Shown here: positions 16,373-24,478 of the stretch, piece by piece
Layout: each line of letters begins with the position of its first letter
Position numbering within the stretch: the stretch's first letter is position 1
From: JAPLDB01 sp038230515
GTDB taxonomy: Bacteria; Bacteroidota; Bacteroidia; AKYH767-A; 2013-40CM-41-45
Direction: 5' to 3'
Assembly (NCBI GenBank): GCA_038230515.1
Contig: JBBRND010000030.1
Coordinates: forward strand, 1-49,328
DNA: 49,328 nt
Translations under genes and position numbers: made by a program
The notes under the pieces: model-generated
Seen by the model: the letters and a program-made list of their open reading frames with translations, nothing else
The model's database searches: none
Told to the model about the DNA's origin: nothing

Positions 16373-17593
16373 TCAGGATTTCGGAAAGCAGACGTAATGT
16401 TTCTCCACGGGTTCGCTCATGGCCGAGATGTTTAAGGTGTCGGCAGCTTTGGCAATGTCGCGGATGCTGCCGTCTTTGTAAAGAAGATTTATTTTATCGC
16501 TGATGCTGTTGTAAGCGTTGTTCACGAGTTTGCCTTCGATTACGAAATAACTCAGGTCAGCATCTTTCAGATTGAGTTTTGTTTTTACTTCTGCTTTTAT
16601 CTTTTCAACTTCTTCTTTATAGAACGACCTGCTTTGAATTTTTATTTTGAAAAGATTTCTGTTGAGAATTCGTTTGCATAAATCGCTCAGCACAAAATCA
16701 GGATGGTTGCACCAAACTTTTACGGATGAAGTGATGTCGCTGTCATCGAGCAGTGTAAACGTGTCAAGAAGAGAGTCATCAGCAAGAAAATCTTTTTTTG
16801 AAAAACTGTTTTGGAGAAAAAGCTTGAAGGCAGGCGTTGCAAATAATTCTTTTCCCTTCTTCGTTAATTCTTTTGCGCGTTTGAGGATGTTGATAAGTAA
16901 GCACTCCGCACTCACGACCGTTTTGTGAAGATAAACCTGCCAGTACATCAATCGTCTTGCAACCAAAAATTTTTCGATAGAGTAAATTCCTTTTGCTTCA
17001 ATGGCAAGTTGGTCGTTGTGTACTTCAAGCATTTTGAGAATGCGGTCCTGCGAGATAACTCCTTCCGATACTCCTGTGAAAAAACTGTCGCGGCATAAAT
17101 AATCGAGGCGATCCATGTCGAGCTGACTGGAGACAAGCTGATGCAAAAACTTTTTCGGATACTGATCGCGGAAAATCTTCAGTGCAAGAGTCAGCCGTCC
17201 GTTGAAATGTTTGTTGAGCTTGTCCATCATCAATCCCGAAAGTTCTTCATGGCTGATGCCGCTTGCAATGCTGTCTTCAAGCGCGTGTGAGAACGGGCCG
17301 TGCCCAATGTCGTGAAGAAGAATTGCCATGATGACTGCTTCTTTTTCTTCCTCAAGAATAATATGTCCTTTTGATTCCAGAACTTCAATGGCTTGATGCA
17401 TAAGATGCATGGCGCCAATTGCATGATGAAAGCGGGTGTGATTTGCTCCGGGATAAACAAGGTGCGTCATTCCAAGCTGACGAATTCTGCGCATTCGCTG
17501 GAAGTATGGATGCTGTATAAGTTCCATCACGCGCTCACCGGGCATGGTGATGATGCCGTAGATGGGATCGTTGAGTATTTTTAGGTGGGACAT
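16373..17593 (-). CDS. HD-domain phosphohydrolase (dGTPase/SAMHD1-like)
   Basis: The 406-residue protein opens with DPIYGIITMPGERVMELIQHP and YFQRMRRIRQLGMTHLVYPG, then TRFHHAIGAMHL (H56 region) and the HD pair H94-D95 in LLHDIGHGPFSHALED, with a further metal ligand in SQLDMDRLDYLCRDS. This pattern is that of the dGTPase-like HD family (e.g. the enterococcal dNTP triphosphohydrolases). It probably removes triphosphate from dNTPs, but the substrate is not defined by the sequence. It is on the same strand as ddl, 96 nt upstream of it; ddl has its own promoter, so the two may be separately transcribed. Confidence 0.85.
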   Translation of the reverse strand: MSHLKILNDPIYGIITMPGERVMELIQHPYFQRMRRIRQLGMTHLVYPGANHTRFHHAIGAMHLMHQAIEVLESKGHIILEEEKEAVIMAILLHDIGHGPFSHALEDSIASGISHEELSGLMMDKLNKHFNGRLTLALKIFRDQYPKKFLHQLVSSQLDMDRLDYLCRDSFFTGVSEGVISQDRILKMLEVHNDQLAIEAKGIYSIEKFLVARRLMYWQVYLHKTVVSAECLLINILKRAKELTKKGKELFATPAFKLFLQNSFSKKDFLADDSLLDTFTLLDDSDITSSVKVWCNHPDFVLSDLCKRILNRNLFKIKIQSRSFYKEEVEKIKAEVKTKLNLKDADLSYFVIEGKLVNNAYNSISDKINLLYKDGSIRDIAKAADTLNISAMSEPVEKHYVCFPKS

Positions 17594-17655
17594 GTGCGGG
17601 GCGAAGATAGAGGAAAGCAGGTTATGCGTTGATCGTTATACGTTATTTGGAAAAG

Positions 17656-17738
17656 AGTTGATTGAGTTGACTGGTTAATTAGGAAACAGCTGGGCTGCTC
17701 CCCAATCAGCTTAGTCAACTTAATTAACTCAATCAACT
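17656..17738. repeat. Imperfect palindromic intergenic element, copy 1
   Basis: Perfect outer arms AGTTGATTGAGTT (17656-17668) and AACTCAATCAACT (17726-17738) enclose imperfect inner arms and a central GGAAACAGCTGGGCTGCTCC. It lies in the 281-bp divergent gap between the HD gene and porX. A related element with a similar centre lies at about 32115-32200. Confidence 0.75.
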
Positions 17739-17831
17739 AAGTTAATGTTTGTTAACGATCAAATATCCTTTCAGCATCAGCGTTGTAGAAGAAATCGAAA
17801 TATAAATCAGTATGAATAGAAACATCTTTGC

Positions 17832-17839
17832 TACTTTTG
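17832..17839 (+). promoter_or_regulatory. Promoter -7 element for porX
   Basis: TACTTTTG matches TAnnTTTG, 35 nt before the ATG at 17875. It lies inside the upstream extension of the longest reading frame (ATG at 17812), which argues against that longer start. Confidence 0.65.
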
Positions 17840-17874
17840 AACGTCATCAAAATAATTTTTCTGACACACAAACT

Positions 17875-19431
17875 ATGGACAAGGTAACAATCCTCTGGGC
17901 TGACGATGAAATGGATCTTCTGAAACCTCACGTTTTATTTCTTGAAGAAAAAGGATACGATGTAACTACGGTTAACAACGGTAAGGATGCGCTGGAGAAA
18001 TTTCAAAAGCAACAGTTCGATATTATTTTCCTTGATGAGAACATGCCCGGGCTTTCCGGAATTGAAACGCTGGTACGTATGAAAAATATTAACGCTGAAG
18101 TTCCCATCATCATGATTACGAAAAGTGAGGCAGAACAAATTATGGAAGATGCCATCGGCAGCAAGATTTCCGATTACTTAATCAAGCCCGTTAATCCGAA
18201 TCAAATTCTTCTCAGCATTAAAAAGAATTTAGAGAACAAACGGTTGATCAGCGAGAAAACAACCACTGCGTATCAGCAGGAATTCAGAAATATCAGCATG
18301 AATCTTTCTGATAAGTTGAGTTGGAAGGAGTGGAAGGAAGTATATCGAAAACTTGTTTTCTGGGAACTCGAATTGCAGAAGAGCACCGACCAAAGCATGT
18401 ACGAAATTCTTACTTCACAGAAAGACGAGGCGAATAAACTTTTTACAAAATACATTGAGAATAATTATCTGAAACTGCTGAAAGCTACTGACGACACGAT
18501 ACCCGTGATGAGCCATCAACTGATGAAGAAGAAAGTGCTCCCTGCCGTTGATGCTGCGCCCGAACCGATGTTTTTTATTCTCATTGATAATCTTCGTTAC
18601 GATCAGTGGAAAATTTTGCAGCCCGTTATTTCAGAATATTTCAGAATGCAGGATGATGATTTGTATCTCGGCATCTTGCCTACTGCTACACAATATTCAC
18701 GCAACGCTATCTTCGCAGGGCTGATGCCGTTGGAGATTGAACAACGTTTCCCCACGCTGTGGATGAACGATGAAGAAGAAGGAGGAAAAAACTTACACGA
18801 AGCAGAATTTCTTGCCGACACCTTGAAACGTTTCCGCAAGGAGTACAAGCACTCGTATGTGAAAATTACCAATCATGCAGACGGAAAAAAGATGGTGGAC
18901 AACATTCACTCAATGATGGAGAACAAACTGAATGTGATCGTGTACAATTTTGTGGACATGATGTCTCACTCGCGCACGGAAATGGAAATGATTCGTGAAC
19001 TGGCTGATGATGAAGCGGCATACCGTTCCATCACACTCTCCTGGTTCGAACATTCTCCGCTGCTTGAAGCGCTGAAAATTATTGCAGAGAAAAAAGGTCG
19101 CATAATTATTACCACCGATCACGGAACCATTCGTGTAAAAGATCCCGTAAAAATTGTGGGAGATAAAACGGTGAACACAAACCTACGCTACAAACAGGGG
19201 CGCAACCTGAACTACGACCGCAAGGAAGTTTTCGAAATAAAAAATCCTGCTGATGCCATGCTGCCTCGACAGCACCTCAGCCAATCGTTTGTGTTTGCGA
19301 AGAACAACGACTTCTTTGCCTATCCGAATAATTACAACTACTACGTTACCTACTACCGCGACACGCTTCAGCACGGAGGCATTTCGATGGAAGAGATGAT
19401 TGTTCCGTTTGCGGTGATGTTGCCAAAGTGA
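17875..19431 (+). CDS. porX: PorX: response regulator with PglZ domain, T9SS regulator
   Basis: From the ATG at 17875 the product has 518 residues, the length of PorX in Porphyromonas. A receiver domain (1-120) has acidic residues D10-D11, phosphorylation site D54 in IIFLDENMPG and the conserved lysine in IMITKSEAEQ. A helical linker leads to a C-terminal PglZ (alkaline-phosphatase-like) domain, seen as FFILIDNLRYDQWKIL and IIITTDHGTIRV. In the literature PorX is phosphorylated by PorY, controls T9SS genes, and its PglZ domain is a metal-dependent phosphodiesterase. The nearby T9SS cargo genes agree with this. The longer start at 17812 is rejected because the promoter lies within it and the receiver strand starts right after 17875. 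Confidence 0.94.
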   Translation: MDKVTILWADDEMDLLKPHVLFLEEKGYDVTTVNNGKDALEKFQKQQFDIIFLDENMPGLSGIETLVRMKNINAEVPIIMITKSEAEQIMEDAIGSKISDYLIKPVNPNQILLSIKKNLENKRLISEKTTTAYQQEFRNISMNLSDKLSWKEWKEVYRKLVFWELELQKSTDQSMYEILTSQKDEANKLFTKYIENNYLKLLKATDDTIPVMSHQLMKKKVLPAVDAAPEPMFFILIDNLRYDQWKILQPVISEYFRMQDDDLYLGILPTATQYSRNAIFAGLMPLEIEQRFPTLWMNDEEEGGKNLHEAEFLADTLKRFRKEYKHSYVKITNHADGKKMVDNIHSMMENKLNVIVYNFVDMMSHSRTEMEMIRELADDEAAYRSITLSWFEHSPLLEALKIIAEKKGRIIITTDHGTIRVKDPVKIVGDKTVNTNLRYKQGRNLNYDRKEVFEIKNPADAMLPRQHLSQSFVFAKNNDFFAYPNNYNYYVTYYRDTLQHGGISMEEMIVPFAVMLPK

Positions 19432-19439
19432 CCTTATGT

Positions 19440-19529
19440 AACGAATAAATTCGAGCTACGAAACGCGAATGAAGCATCTCATTTTTGATTTCGCATTTCT
19501 TGGTTCGAACCTATTCGCGGATATTCGTT
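19440..19529. repeat. Nested inverted repeats ahead of rpmH
   Basis: Outer arms AACGAATA (19440-19447) and TATTCGTT (19522-19529), and inner arms CGCGAAT (19464-19470) and ATTCGCG (19513-19519), are nested in the porX-rpmH gap. The outer right arm abuts the rpmH -33 box. Possible uses are porX termination or a protein-binding site; neither is proven. Confidence 0.6.
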
Positions 19530-19558
19530 TTGTGGATTGGAAAACCTTGCTACCTTTG
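19529..19558 (+). promoter_or_regulatory. rpmH promoter, complete TTTG-N18-TACCTTTG
   Basis: The -33 box TTTG (19529-19532) and -7 box TACCTTTG (19551-19558) are 18 nt apart, a full match to the Bacteroidota consensus. The rpmH ATG is 33 nt downstream. Confidence 0.85.
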
Positions 19559-19591
19559 TCGACCATTTTTGAAAATTAAGAAAGAATAACA

Positions 19592-19753
19592 ATGAAAAGA
19601 ACCTTCCAACCCTCAAACAAAAGACGTAAAAACAAACACGGTTTCCGTGAACGCATGAGTACCCCAAATGGACGCAGAGTTATTGCTGCCCGCAGAGCGC
19701 GCGGTCGCAAACGCCTTACGGTAAGCGATGAACTTCATGCAAAGGGAAAATAA
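19592..19753 (+). CDS. rpmH: Ribosomal protein L34
   Basis: A 53-residue, highly basic protein is encoded: it begins MKRTFQPSNKRRKNKHGFRE and contains RMSTPNGRRVIAARRARGRK, the signature of large-subunit protein L34. The start is fixed by the conserved first residues. It has a complete promoter and a rho-independent terminator, so it is a single-gene unit. In many bacteria rpmH lies near dnaA or rnpA; here neither is next to it. Confidence 0.97.
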   Translation: MKRTFQPSNKRRKNKHGFRERMSTPNGRRVIAARRARGRKRLTVSDELHAKGK

Positions 19754-19803
19754 AAATTTCGTTATCGGTTAACTGTTATCAGTTATCCGGAATACATAAA
19801 AGA

Positions 19804-19833
19804 AAAGGGTTTGCCGATGGCGAACCCTTTTTT
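19804..19833 (+). terminator. Rho-independent terminator after rpmH
   Basis: Stem AAAGGGTTTGCC / GGCGAACCCTTT (one G-U pair) with a 3-nt loop is followed by a T run. It ends 50-80 nt after the rpmH stop. Confidence 0.88.
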
Positions 19834-19890
19834 ATTGAGATAATTTGAAATTCTTTTCAGCAAAATAGCCCGAACGCCCAATCCTTGAAC

Positions 19891-20121
19891 ATGAAGCAAC
19901 ACCTTTTGGACATGAACCTACACGTTCCAAGCATGATTGAACAAGTAAAAAGAGTGTAGGTTCATGTGCCTGACCCAAACGTTCATATGCGGAAGTTGAA
20001 TGAACACCTTCAGCATATGAACGAACACGTAAATAGAATGAACGGAGCAGTTATTTATATGAACGTTCATACTCAAAGTGTGGTGATTCGGGTCAGGAAC
20101 GTGAATGAATGGTCTGGGACT
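19891..20121. repeat. Tandem array B: degenerate 21-bp units
   Basis: The word ATGAAC or a variant (ATGAAG, ATGATT, GTGTAG, TTGAAT, GTGGTG, GTGAAT) recurs at 19891, 19912, 19933, 19954, 19996, 20017, 20038, 20059, 20080 and 20101: eleven registers of exactly 21 bp, with one (19975) nearly erased. Units are much more diverged than in the other arrays. The frame through them encodes heptads beginning with M, L or V, with a second hydrophobic residue at position 5, but a TAG at 19957 breaks it. The array lies between rpmH (after its terminator) and the convergent gene ending at 20217. Confidence 0.85.
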
Positions 20122-20216
20122 CGTTCATTCATGTGCGCGACTGCATAATTTAGCCAATTTCGATGAATCGGCTAAAAATTTCAGTTTAGCTGCAAGTGCT
20201 TGCTGATTTTTGAAAT

Positions 20217-20579
20217 TTACTCCAGGTCACGCAATTTCCACACCACCCACGAGTAAATTAAAAGCATTCCAGTAAAAATAAAAGGCGCTCCGAAAATAAG
20301 ACCGAGAAATGTTTCGCTTTGTGAATACATATAAATAAACATGCTTACTCCACCCGCAAGTTGAATAAGTGCCCCGGGCATTTCCCACTGCCACGAAGCC
20401 ACATAACCAATTACTGCCATAGTGAGAAGCAAAATAAAATACAAACTCCGCGAATCACTGTTTTGGCTAAAAGAAGGTATAACTTCACGCAAGGCAAACA
20501 GAAAAAAGAAAATGCAAACCAGCAAACCAACTATGCGTGCTGTCCATTTTAATCGCGACTGAAGTATAAGGGGACTCAT
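20217..20579 (-). CDS. Small four-span membrane protein, unknown
   Basis: The 120-residue protein consists mostly of four hydrophobic segments: about 14-30 (RIVGLLVCIFFFLFAL), 45-62 (LYFILLLTMAVIGYVA), 70-86 (ALIQLAGGVSMFIYMY) and 92-112 (GLIFGAPFIFTGMLLIYSWV). Such small four-helix proteins are common as unannotated inner-membrane proteins in Bacteroidota. No motif suggests a function. Its ATG overlaps the stop of a possible 60-residue ORF upstream in the ATGA form. Confidence 0.7.
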   Translation of the reverse strand: MSPLILQSRLKWTARIVGLLVCIFFFLFALREVIPSFSQNSDSRSLYFILLLTMAVIGYVASWQWEMPGALIQLAGGVSMFIYMYSQSETFLGLIFGAPFIFTGMLLIYSWVVWKLRDLE

Positions 20580-20758
20580 TGTTCTATTCCTTTGGCAAAA
20601 TTATATTTTTTATCCTTCGGTAATTCGCGAAGAAGAAATAACTTTTCATTTATTTTGTGAATCAACTTCTTTGTTGGGCAAACTGTTGTTTTTCTTATGC
20701 CACTGAGTTTAAGTAATACGACAAGGTTCATAAAATTCAACAACAATTTACCGATCAT
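20576..20758 (-). CDS. Possible small protein overlapping the membrane protein gene
   Basis: A 60-residue frame (starts MIGKLLLNFMNLVVLLKLSG, ends KDKKYNFAKGIEQ) stops in ATGA overlap with the next gene, which is typical of coupled genes. I recognise no family and see no promoter match upstream. It may be real, a remnant of a longer gene, or chance. On the opposite strand an open stretch without a start covers 20717-20860. Confidence 0.3.
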   Translation of the reverse strand: MIGKLLLNFMNLVVLLKLSGIRKTTVCPTKKLIHKINEKLFLLRELPKDKKYNFAKGIEQ

Positions 20759-20953
20759 TCTTACATTTTACAAAACATTCAGGTTCCAATTGGCGATTTA
20801 GTTGCGGTTGTTAAGGCAGACGATGAGAAGTTACATGCTGAGTTTCCGATTGACAAATAACTACCCCCCGAATAACCTGACTCTCTTATTACTTGCCGCA
20901 TCCAAATAATCTCTATCTTCACGCCTCCAAAAAAAAATAAACAACTATTACTC
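20759..20953 (+). other. Gap upstream of the subtilase gene
   Basis: With the doubtful small ORF, 374 bp separate firm genes. A TATCTTCA at about 20918, similar to TAnnTTTG, is the best promoter candidate for the subtilase. The stretch 20717-20860 is open on the plus strand (ends VVKADDEKLHAEFPIDK) but has no start codon and no family that I know. Confidence 0.4.
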
Positions 20954-23833
20954 ATGAGAAAATTTCATTCATCTGTTCTTGCTGCACTCTTCATCACCTT
21001 GAATTGTGTTGCATCTAATCCTTTCAACCATTCAAAACAGCCGCTTACTTTAAAAGAAGGCGAATATGCAAAAGGCACCGTTATTGTTAGGATAAAACCT
21101 GAAGCACGTGTTACATGTCGTACTTCTTCCATTGATGTCGGAACAATAAATGAAAAACTCGCATTGCTCGGAGCAACTGTGAGCAAGCGCTTTCAACATT
21201 CAAAGCAAATCATTAACGAGCGCAATCGCTTCAACATTGAAATAGTGGACATCTCCCTCATCTACACCGTTAAGTTTAATGAAAATACTCCTGTGAAAGA
21301 TGCCATTACATTACTTTCTGCTGATCCCGCAGTAATGTATGCGGAGCCACTATACATACAACGTTACTGCTATACACCGAGTGACCCAAGTGGAAATCTT
21401 GCGCTACAGTACTTTCTAAACAACATTCAGGCCTACAATGCCTGGGACGTTTGGAAAGGAGACACTAACACGGTAATCGGAATTGTTGATAGCGGCACCG
21501 ACTGGGATCATCCTGATCTGGCTGCTAATGTTCATAAAAACTGGGCTGACCCGATAGATGGAGTTGATAATGACGGAGACGGGTATATCGATAATTTTCA
21601 CGGATGGGATATAAGCGAAAATGATAACGACCCTACGGTAGGAGGTCAGGATCATGGCTCGCACGTTTCAGGTTGTGCCGATGCAGTTACTGATAATGGA
21701 GTTGGGGTTGCAGGCCCGGCATTCCGCTGCCAGTTTATGGGAATTAAATGCGCACTCGATGCAAGCACAACTTCTATTGACAATGGTTATGACGGAATCG
21801 TCTATGCTGCTGATCATGGATGCAATGTTGTCAACCTGTCCTGGGGACGCGCAGGCGGCTTTAGCCAGTTTGAGCAAGACATCATCAATTATGCTGCGGT
21901 AAATCATGATGTAACTGTTGTAACGGCAGCAGGTAACTCTAATTTAGATCAAACATTCTACCCCACCCAATACGACAATGCAATAAGTGTAGCAGCCACA
22001 AGTTCAAATGATGGAAAAGCATCTTTCTCTAACTATGGAAACCGAATAGATGTTTGCGCTCCTGGCGATAATATTTATTCTACTGTTTACAATAATTCCT
22101 ACACATATATGAGCGGCACTAGCATGGCATCACCAATTGCTGCAGGTTGCGCTGCAATGATTAAATCACGCTTTCCATCATTTTCTCACGAGCAGGTTGC
22201 AGAGCAATTACGCGTTACTTGCGACAATATTTACGGTGTTGCAGGAAATTCTGTGTATCAGAATAAACTTGGCAAAGGAAGAGTGAATATGTTCAAAGCA
22301 ATGACGGATACTACATCTCCCGGAGTTAAAGCTACCATTGCATCCATCACTGATGGCAACGACAATATATTTGTTGGAAACGACACACTTTCAATTGTTG
22401 TATTATTTAAAAACTTATTGCACCCGACTGCAAACATGACTACTCAGCTTACTGCATCCTCAAATCAGGTAAGTGTTCTTCAAAATGCATTTACTGTTGG
22501 ATCACTCAATACACTTGATACAATTTCCAATTTTGCAGCAGTTTACCGGGTTCGTATCAAGCCAACAGCTCCAATCAACCTCTCTGTTCCATTCAAACTT
22601 ACGATGACTGACGGTACATGGACTGATTTTCTCTCCTTCTCAGTTGTAGTGAATGTTGATTATATTAATATTCAAGTGAACGATATTTCTACTTCTCAAA
22701 CAAGCAAAGGAAGAATCGGATTCAACACATCCGGTCCCGGAGAAGGAATTGGATTCTCATATCAAGGCGGACCAAACAATCTTTATGAAATGGGATTGAT
22801 GATTGGTGATGGCACACACGATGTGGCAAATGGAATACGTAACGAAACCGGTGCTTATGACGAAGATTTCGGCTATTCTGTTCGTGTTACAGAATCCTCA
22901 AGTACCCAATCAGATTTTTATGCCAGCGGAGATTGTAACGATAATGGACCAACTGCTCCTGGCAATAAACTCATCATTGAAGTACCCCATCACACTTACG
23001 CATGGGTCAATAATCCGGACCGCGGATACATCATTGTTGAATATACAATTAAAAATATTGGAACCACAACGTTGAATAATTTATACGCGGGAATTTTTGC
23101 TGACTGGGATGTAAATGACGTAGCAGATACTTCTACAAACGCATTCAATTCAAACCGTGATTCAGTAGACCTGACCCGTAAAATGGGTATTGCCTATAAT
23201 ACCTGGGCAGATGGTTACTACTGCGGAATAAAACTACTAACCTCTGCCGGTTTCAATCACTATGGACTTGATAATGTAGCGGGCGGAAATGGTGGAGTAG
23301 ATATTGCAGATGCCGTTGATTATTTTTCTGAAGCAGATAAATATACAGTGCTATCTACCAGCAGAGATGTTGCAGGTCATGTAAATCCAGAGGGTAACGA
23401 TGTGTGCGATGTAACATCTACAGGACCATTCACTATTACTGTAGGAGATTCAGTGACTGTTGCGTTCGCACTCACTTGCGGAGAAAATCTCGCTTCTATT
23501 CAGGCAAGTGCCGATGCTGCACAAATAAAATATGACGGATTGCATCTCGGTATTAGCGAAGCTCATTCTGTAGATCAGATGTTATGCTCAGTTTATCCGA
23601 ACCCGGCAAGTAAATCTACTTCCGTCAAATTCTCAGTCTTAAACTCTTCACAGGTTGAATTGTCGGTTTACAATGTTCAGGGAGAGATGGTAAAAACGTT
23701 GATGAATAAAAAAATGAATTCAGGTGTCTATAGTACCATCATTGATTTAAGCGATCTTCCAACAGGAGACTATTTTATTCAACTTGATGCAGACGGTAAA
23801 ACAGAAGTGCAGAAGCTAATGATTGCCCGATAA
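20954..23833 (+). CDS. Secreted subtilisin-like (S8) peptidase with T9SS sorting domain
   Basis: The 959-residue protein has a signal peptide (1-20), a propeptide with an inhibitor-I9-like start (KGTVIVRIKPEARV) and an S8 catalytic domain (about 145-450). The triad is complete: D179 in GIVDSGTDWDHPDL, H237 in DHGSHVSG and S390 in MSGTSMASPIAAG, with oxyanion N328. An acidic loop VDNDGDGYIDN (about 204-214) looks like a calcium site. A long beta-rich region follows, and a T9SS C-terminal domain (about 880-959: VYPNPASKSTSV, VELSVYNVQGEMVKTL, GDYFIQLDADGKTEVQKLM). It is expected to be an extracellular endopeptidase. A terminator follows at 23851. Confidence 0.94.
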   Translation: MRKFHSSVLAALFITLNCVASNPFNHSKQPLTLKEGEYAKGTVIVRIKPEARVTCRTSSIDVGTINEKLALLGATVSKRFQHSKQIINERNRFNIEIVDISLIYTVKFNENTPVKDAITLLSADPAVMYAEPLYIQRYCYTPSDPSGNLALQYFLNNIQAYNAWDVWKGDTNTVIGIVDSGTDWDHPDLAANVHKNWADPIDGVDNDGDGYIDNFHGWDISENDNDPTVGGQDHGSHVSGCADAVTDNGVGVAGPAFRCQFMGIKCALDASTTSIDNGYDGIVYAADHGCNVVNLSWGRAGGFSQFEQDIINYAAVNHDVTVVTAAGNSNLDQTFYPTQYDNAISVAATSSNDGKASFSNYGNRIDVCAPGDNIYSTVYNNSYTYMSGTSMASPIAAGCAAMIKSRFPSFSHEQVAEQLRVTCDNIYGVAGNSVYQNKLGKGRVNMFKAMTDTTSPGVKATIASITDGNDNIFVGNDTLSIVVLFKNLLHPTANMTTQLTASSNQVSVLQNAFTVGSLNTLDTISNFAAVYRVRIKPTAPINLSVPFKLTMTDGTWTDFLSFSVVVNVDYINIQVNDISTSQTSKGRIGFNTSGPGEGIGFSYQGGPNNLYEMGLMIGDGTHDVANGIRNETGAYDEDFGYSVRVTESSSTQSDFYASGDCNDNGPTAPGNKLIIEVPHHTYAWVNNPDRGYIIVEYTIKNIGTTTLNNLYAGIFADWDVNDVADTSTNAFNSNRDSVDLTRKMGIAYNTWADGYYCGIKLLTSAGFNHYGLDNVAGGNGGVDIADAVDYFSEADKYTVLSTSRDVAGHVNPEGNDVCDVTSTGPFTITVGDSVTVAFALTCGENLASIQASADAAQIKYDGLHLGISEAHSVDQMLCSVYPNPASKSTSVKFSVLNSSQVELSVYNVQGEMVKTLMNKKMNSGVYSTIIDLSDLPTGDYFIQLDADGKTEVQKLMIAR

Positions 23834-23850
23834 GATTATTTCTAATATGA

Positions 23851-23886
23851 AAATGTCCGGAGAAAGTTTCTCCGGGCATTTTTTAT
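23851..23886 (+). terminator. Rho-independent terminator after the subtilase gene
   Basis: The stem ATGTCCGGAGAAA / TTTCTCCGGGCAT (one mismatch or wobble) has a tiny loop and is followed by TTTTTT. Confidence 0.85.
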
Positions 23887-23916
23887 TTATGCTTAGCACG
23901 ATTTGATTTTTACTTC

Positions 23917-23924
23917 TACATTTG
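23917..23924 (+). promoter_or_regulatory. Promoter -7 element for the DUF5606 gene
   Basis: TACATTTG matches TAnnTTTG, 23 nt before the ATG at 23948. It lies downstream of the alternative ATG at 23903, which supports the later start. Confidence 0.65.
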
Positions 23925-23947
23925 GCAAGCAAATAAAAGATCTGTTT

Positions 23948-24472
23948 ATGAAACTAAAAGAAATCCTCAGTATTCCCGGCATGACTGGCTTGTACAAAAT
24001 AGTAGCAAGCACCAAATCCGTCTTCATTGTGGAATCGCTTGTTGACGGCAAACGCCAACCCATTCCGGTTACTCACCGTGTAAGTTCGCTCACTGATATT
24101 CTTATTTATCGCAAAGATGAAGAGATGCCGTTAGTAAACGTGTTTAAAAAAATAAAAGAAACAGATGGCGAAAAACTTTCTGTTAATCCTAAAGGAGGCG
24201 ATGATGAGTTGAAAAATTATTTTCGGAAATTAGTTCCTGATTTTGACGAGAGCCGTGTGCATGTAAGTCACATGAAAAAAATTCTCACTTGGTACGAATT
24301 GTTGAACGGTATCGTAGATTTTGATCAAAAGGAAGAAGATAATGATTCTGATTCTTCCATTTTGAATAAAGATGATCAGGGAAAACCCACCTCAAAAGCT
24401 CATGAAATGAATGCTCCCAAGGCGGATCAGCATTCAAAGGTTACTCCTATTAAACTTAGAAAAAAAGTCTGA
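23948..24472 (+). CDS. DUF5606 family protein
   Basis: The 174-residue cytoplasmic protein starts MKLKEILSIPGMTGLYKIVA and contains SVFIVESLVDGKRQPIPVTH and YRKDEEMPLVNVFKKIKE, the hallmark of the Bacteroidota family DUF5606. The C-terminal part holds FDESRVHVSHMKKILTWYELL, then a low-complexity acidic and polar tail. The family function is not known to me. I use the ATG at 23948 because the promoter lies between it and the upstream ATG at 23903. The M3 peptidase gene follows after 6 nt, so both are likely one operon. Confidence 0.85.
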   Translation: MKLKEILSIPGMTGLYKIVASTKSVFIVESLVDGKRQPIPVTHRVSSLTDILIYRKDEEMPLVNVFKKIKETDGEKLSVNPKGGDDELKNYFRKLVPDFDESRVHVSHMKKILTWYELLNGIVDFDQKEEDNDSDSSILNKDDQGKPTSKAHEMNAPKADQHSKVTPIKLRKKV

Positions 24473-24478
24473 AAAAAT

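Noticed and set aside
20147..20185. TTTAGCC / GGCTAAA inverted repeat as a terminator
   Set aside because: Arms are only 7 bp, the loop is long and no T run follows on either strand.
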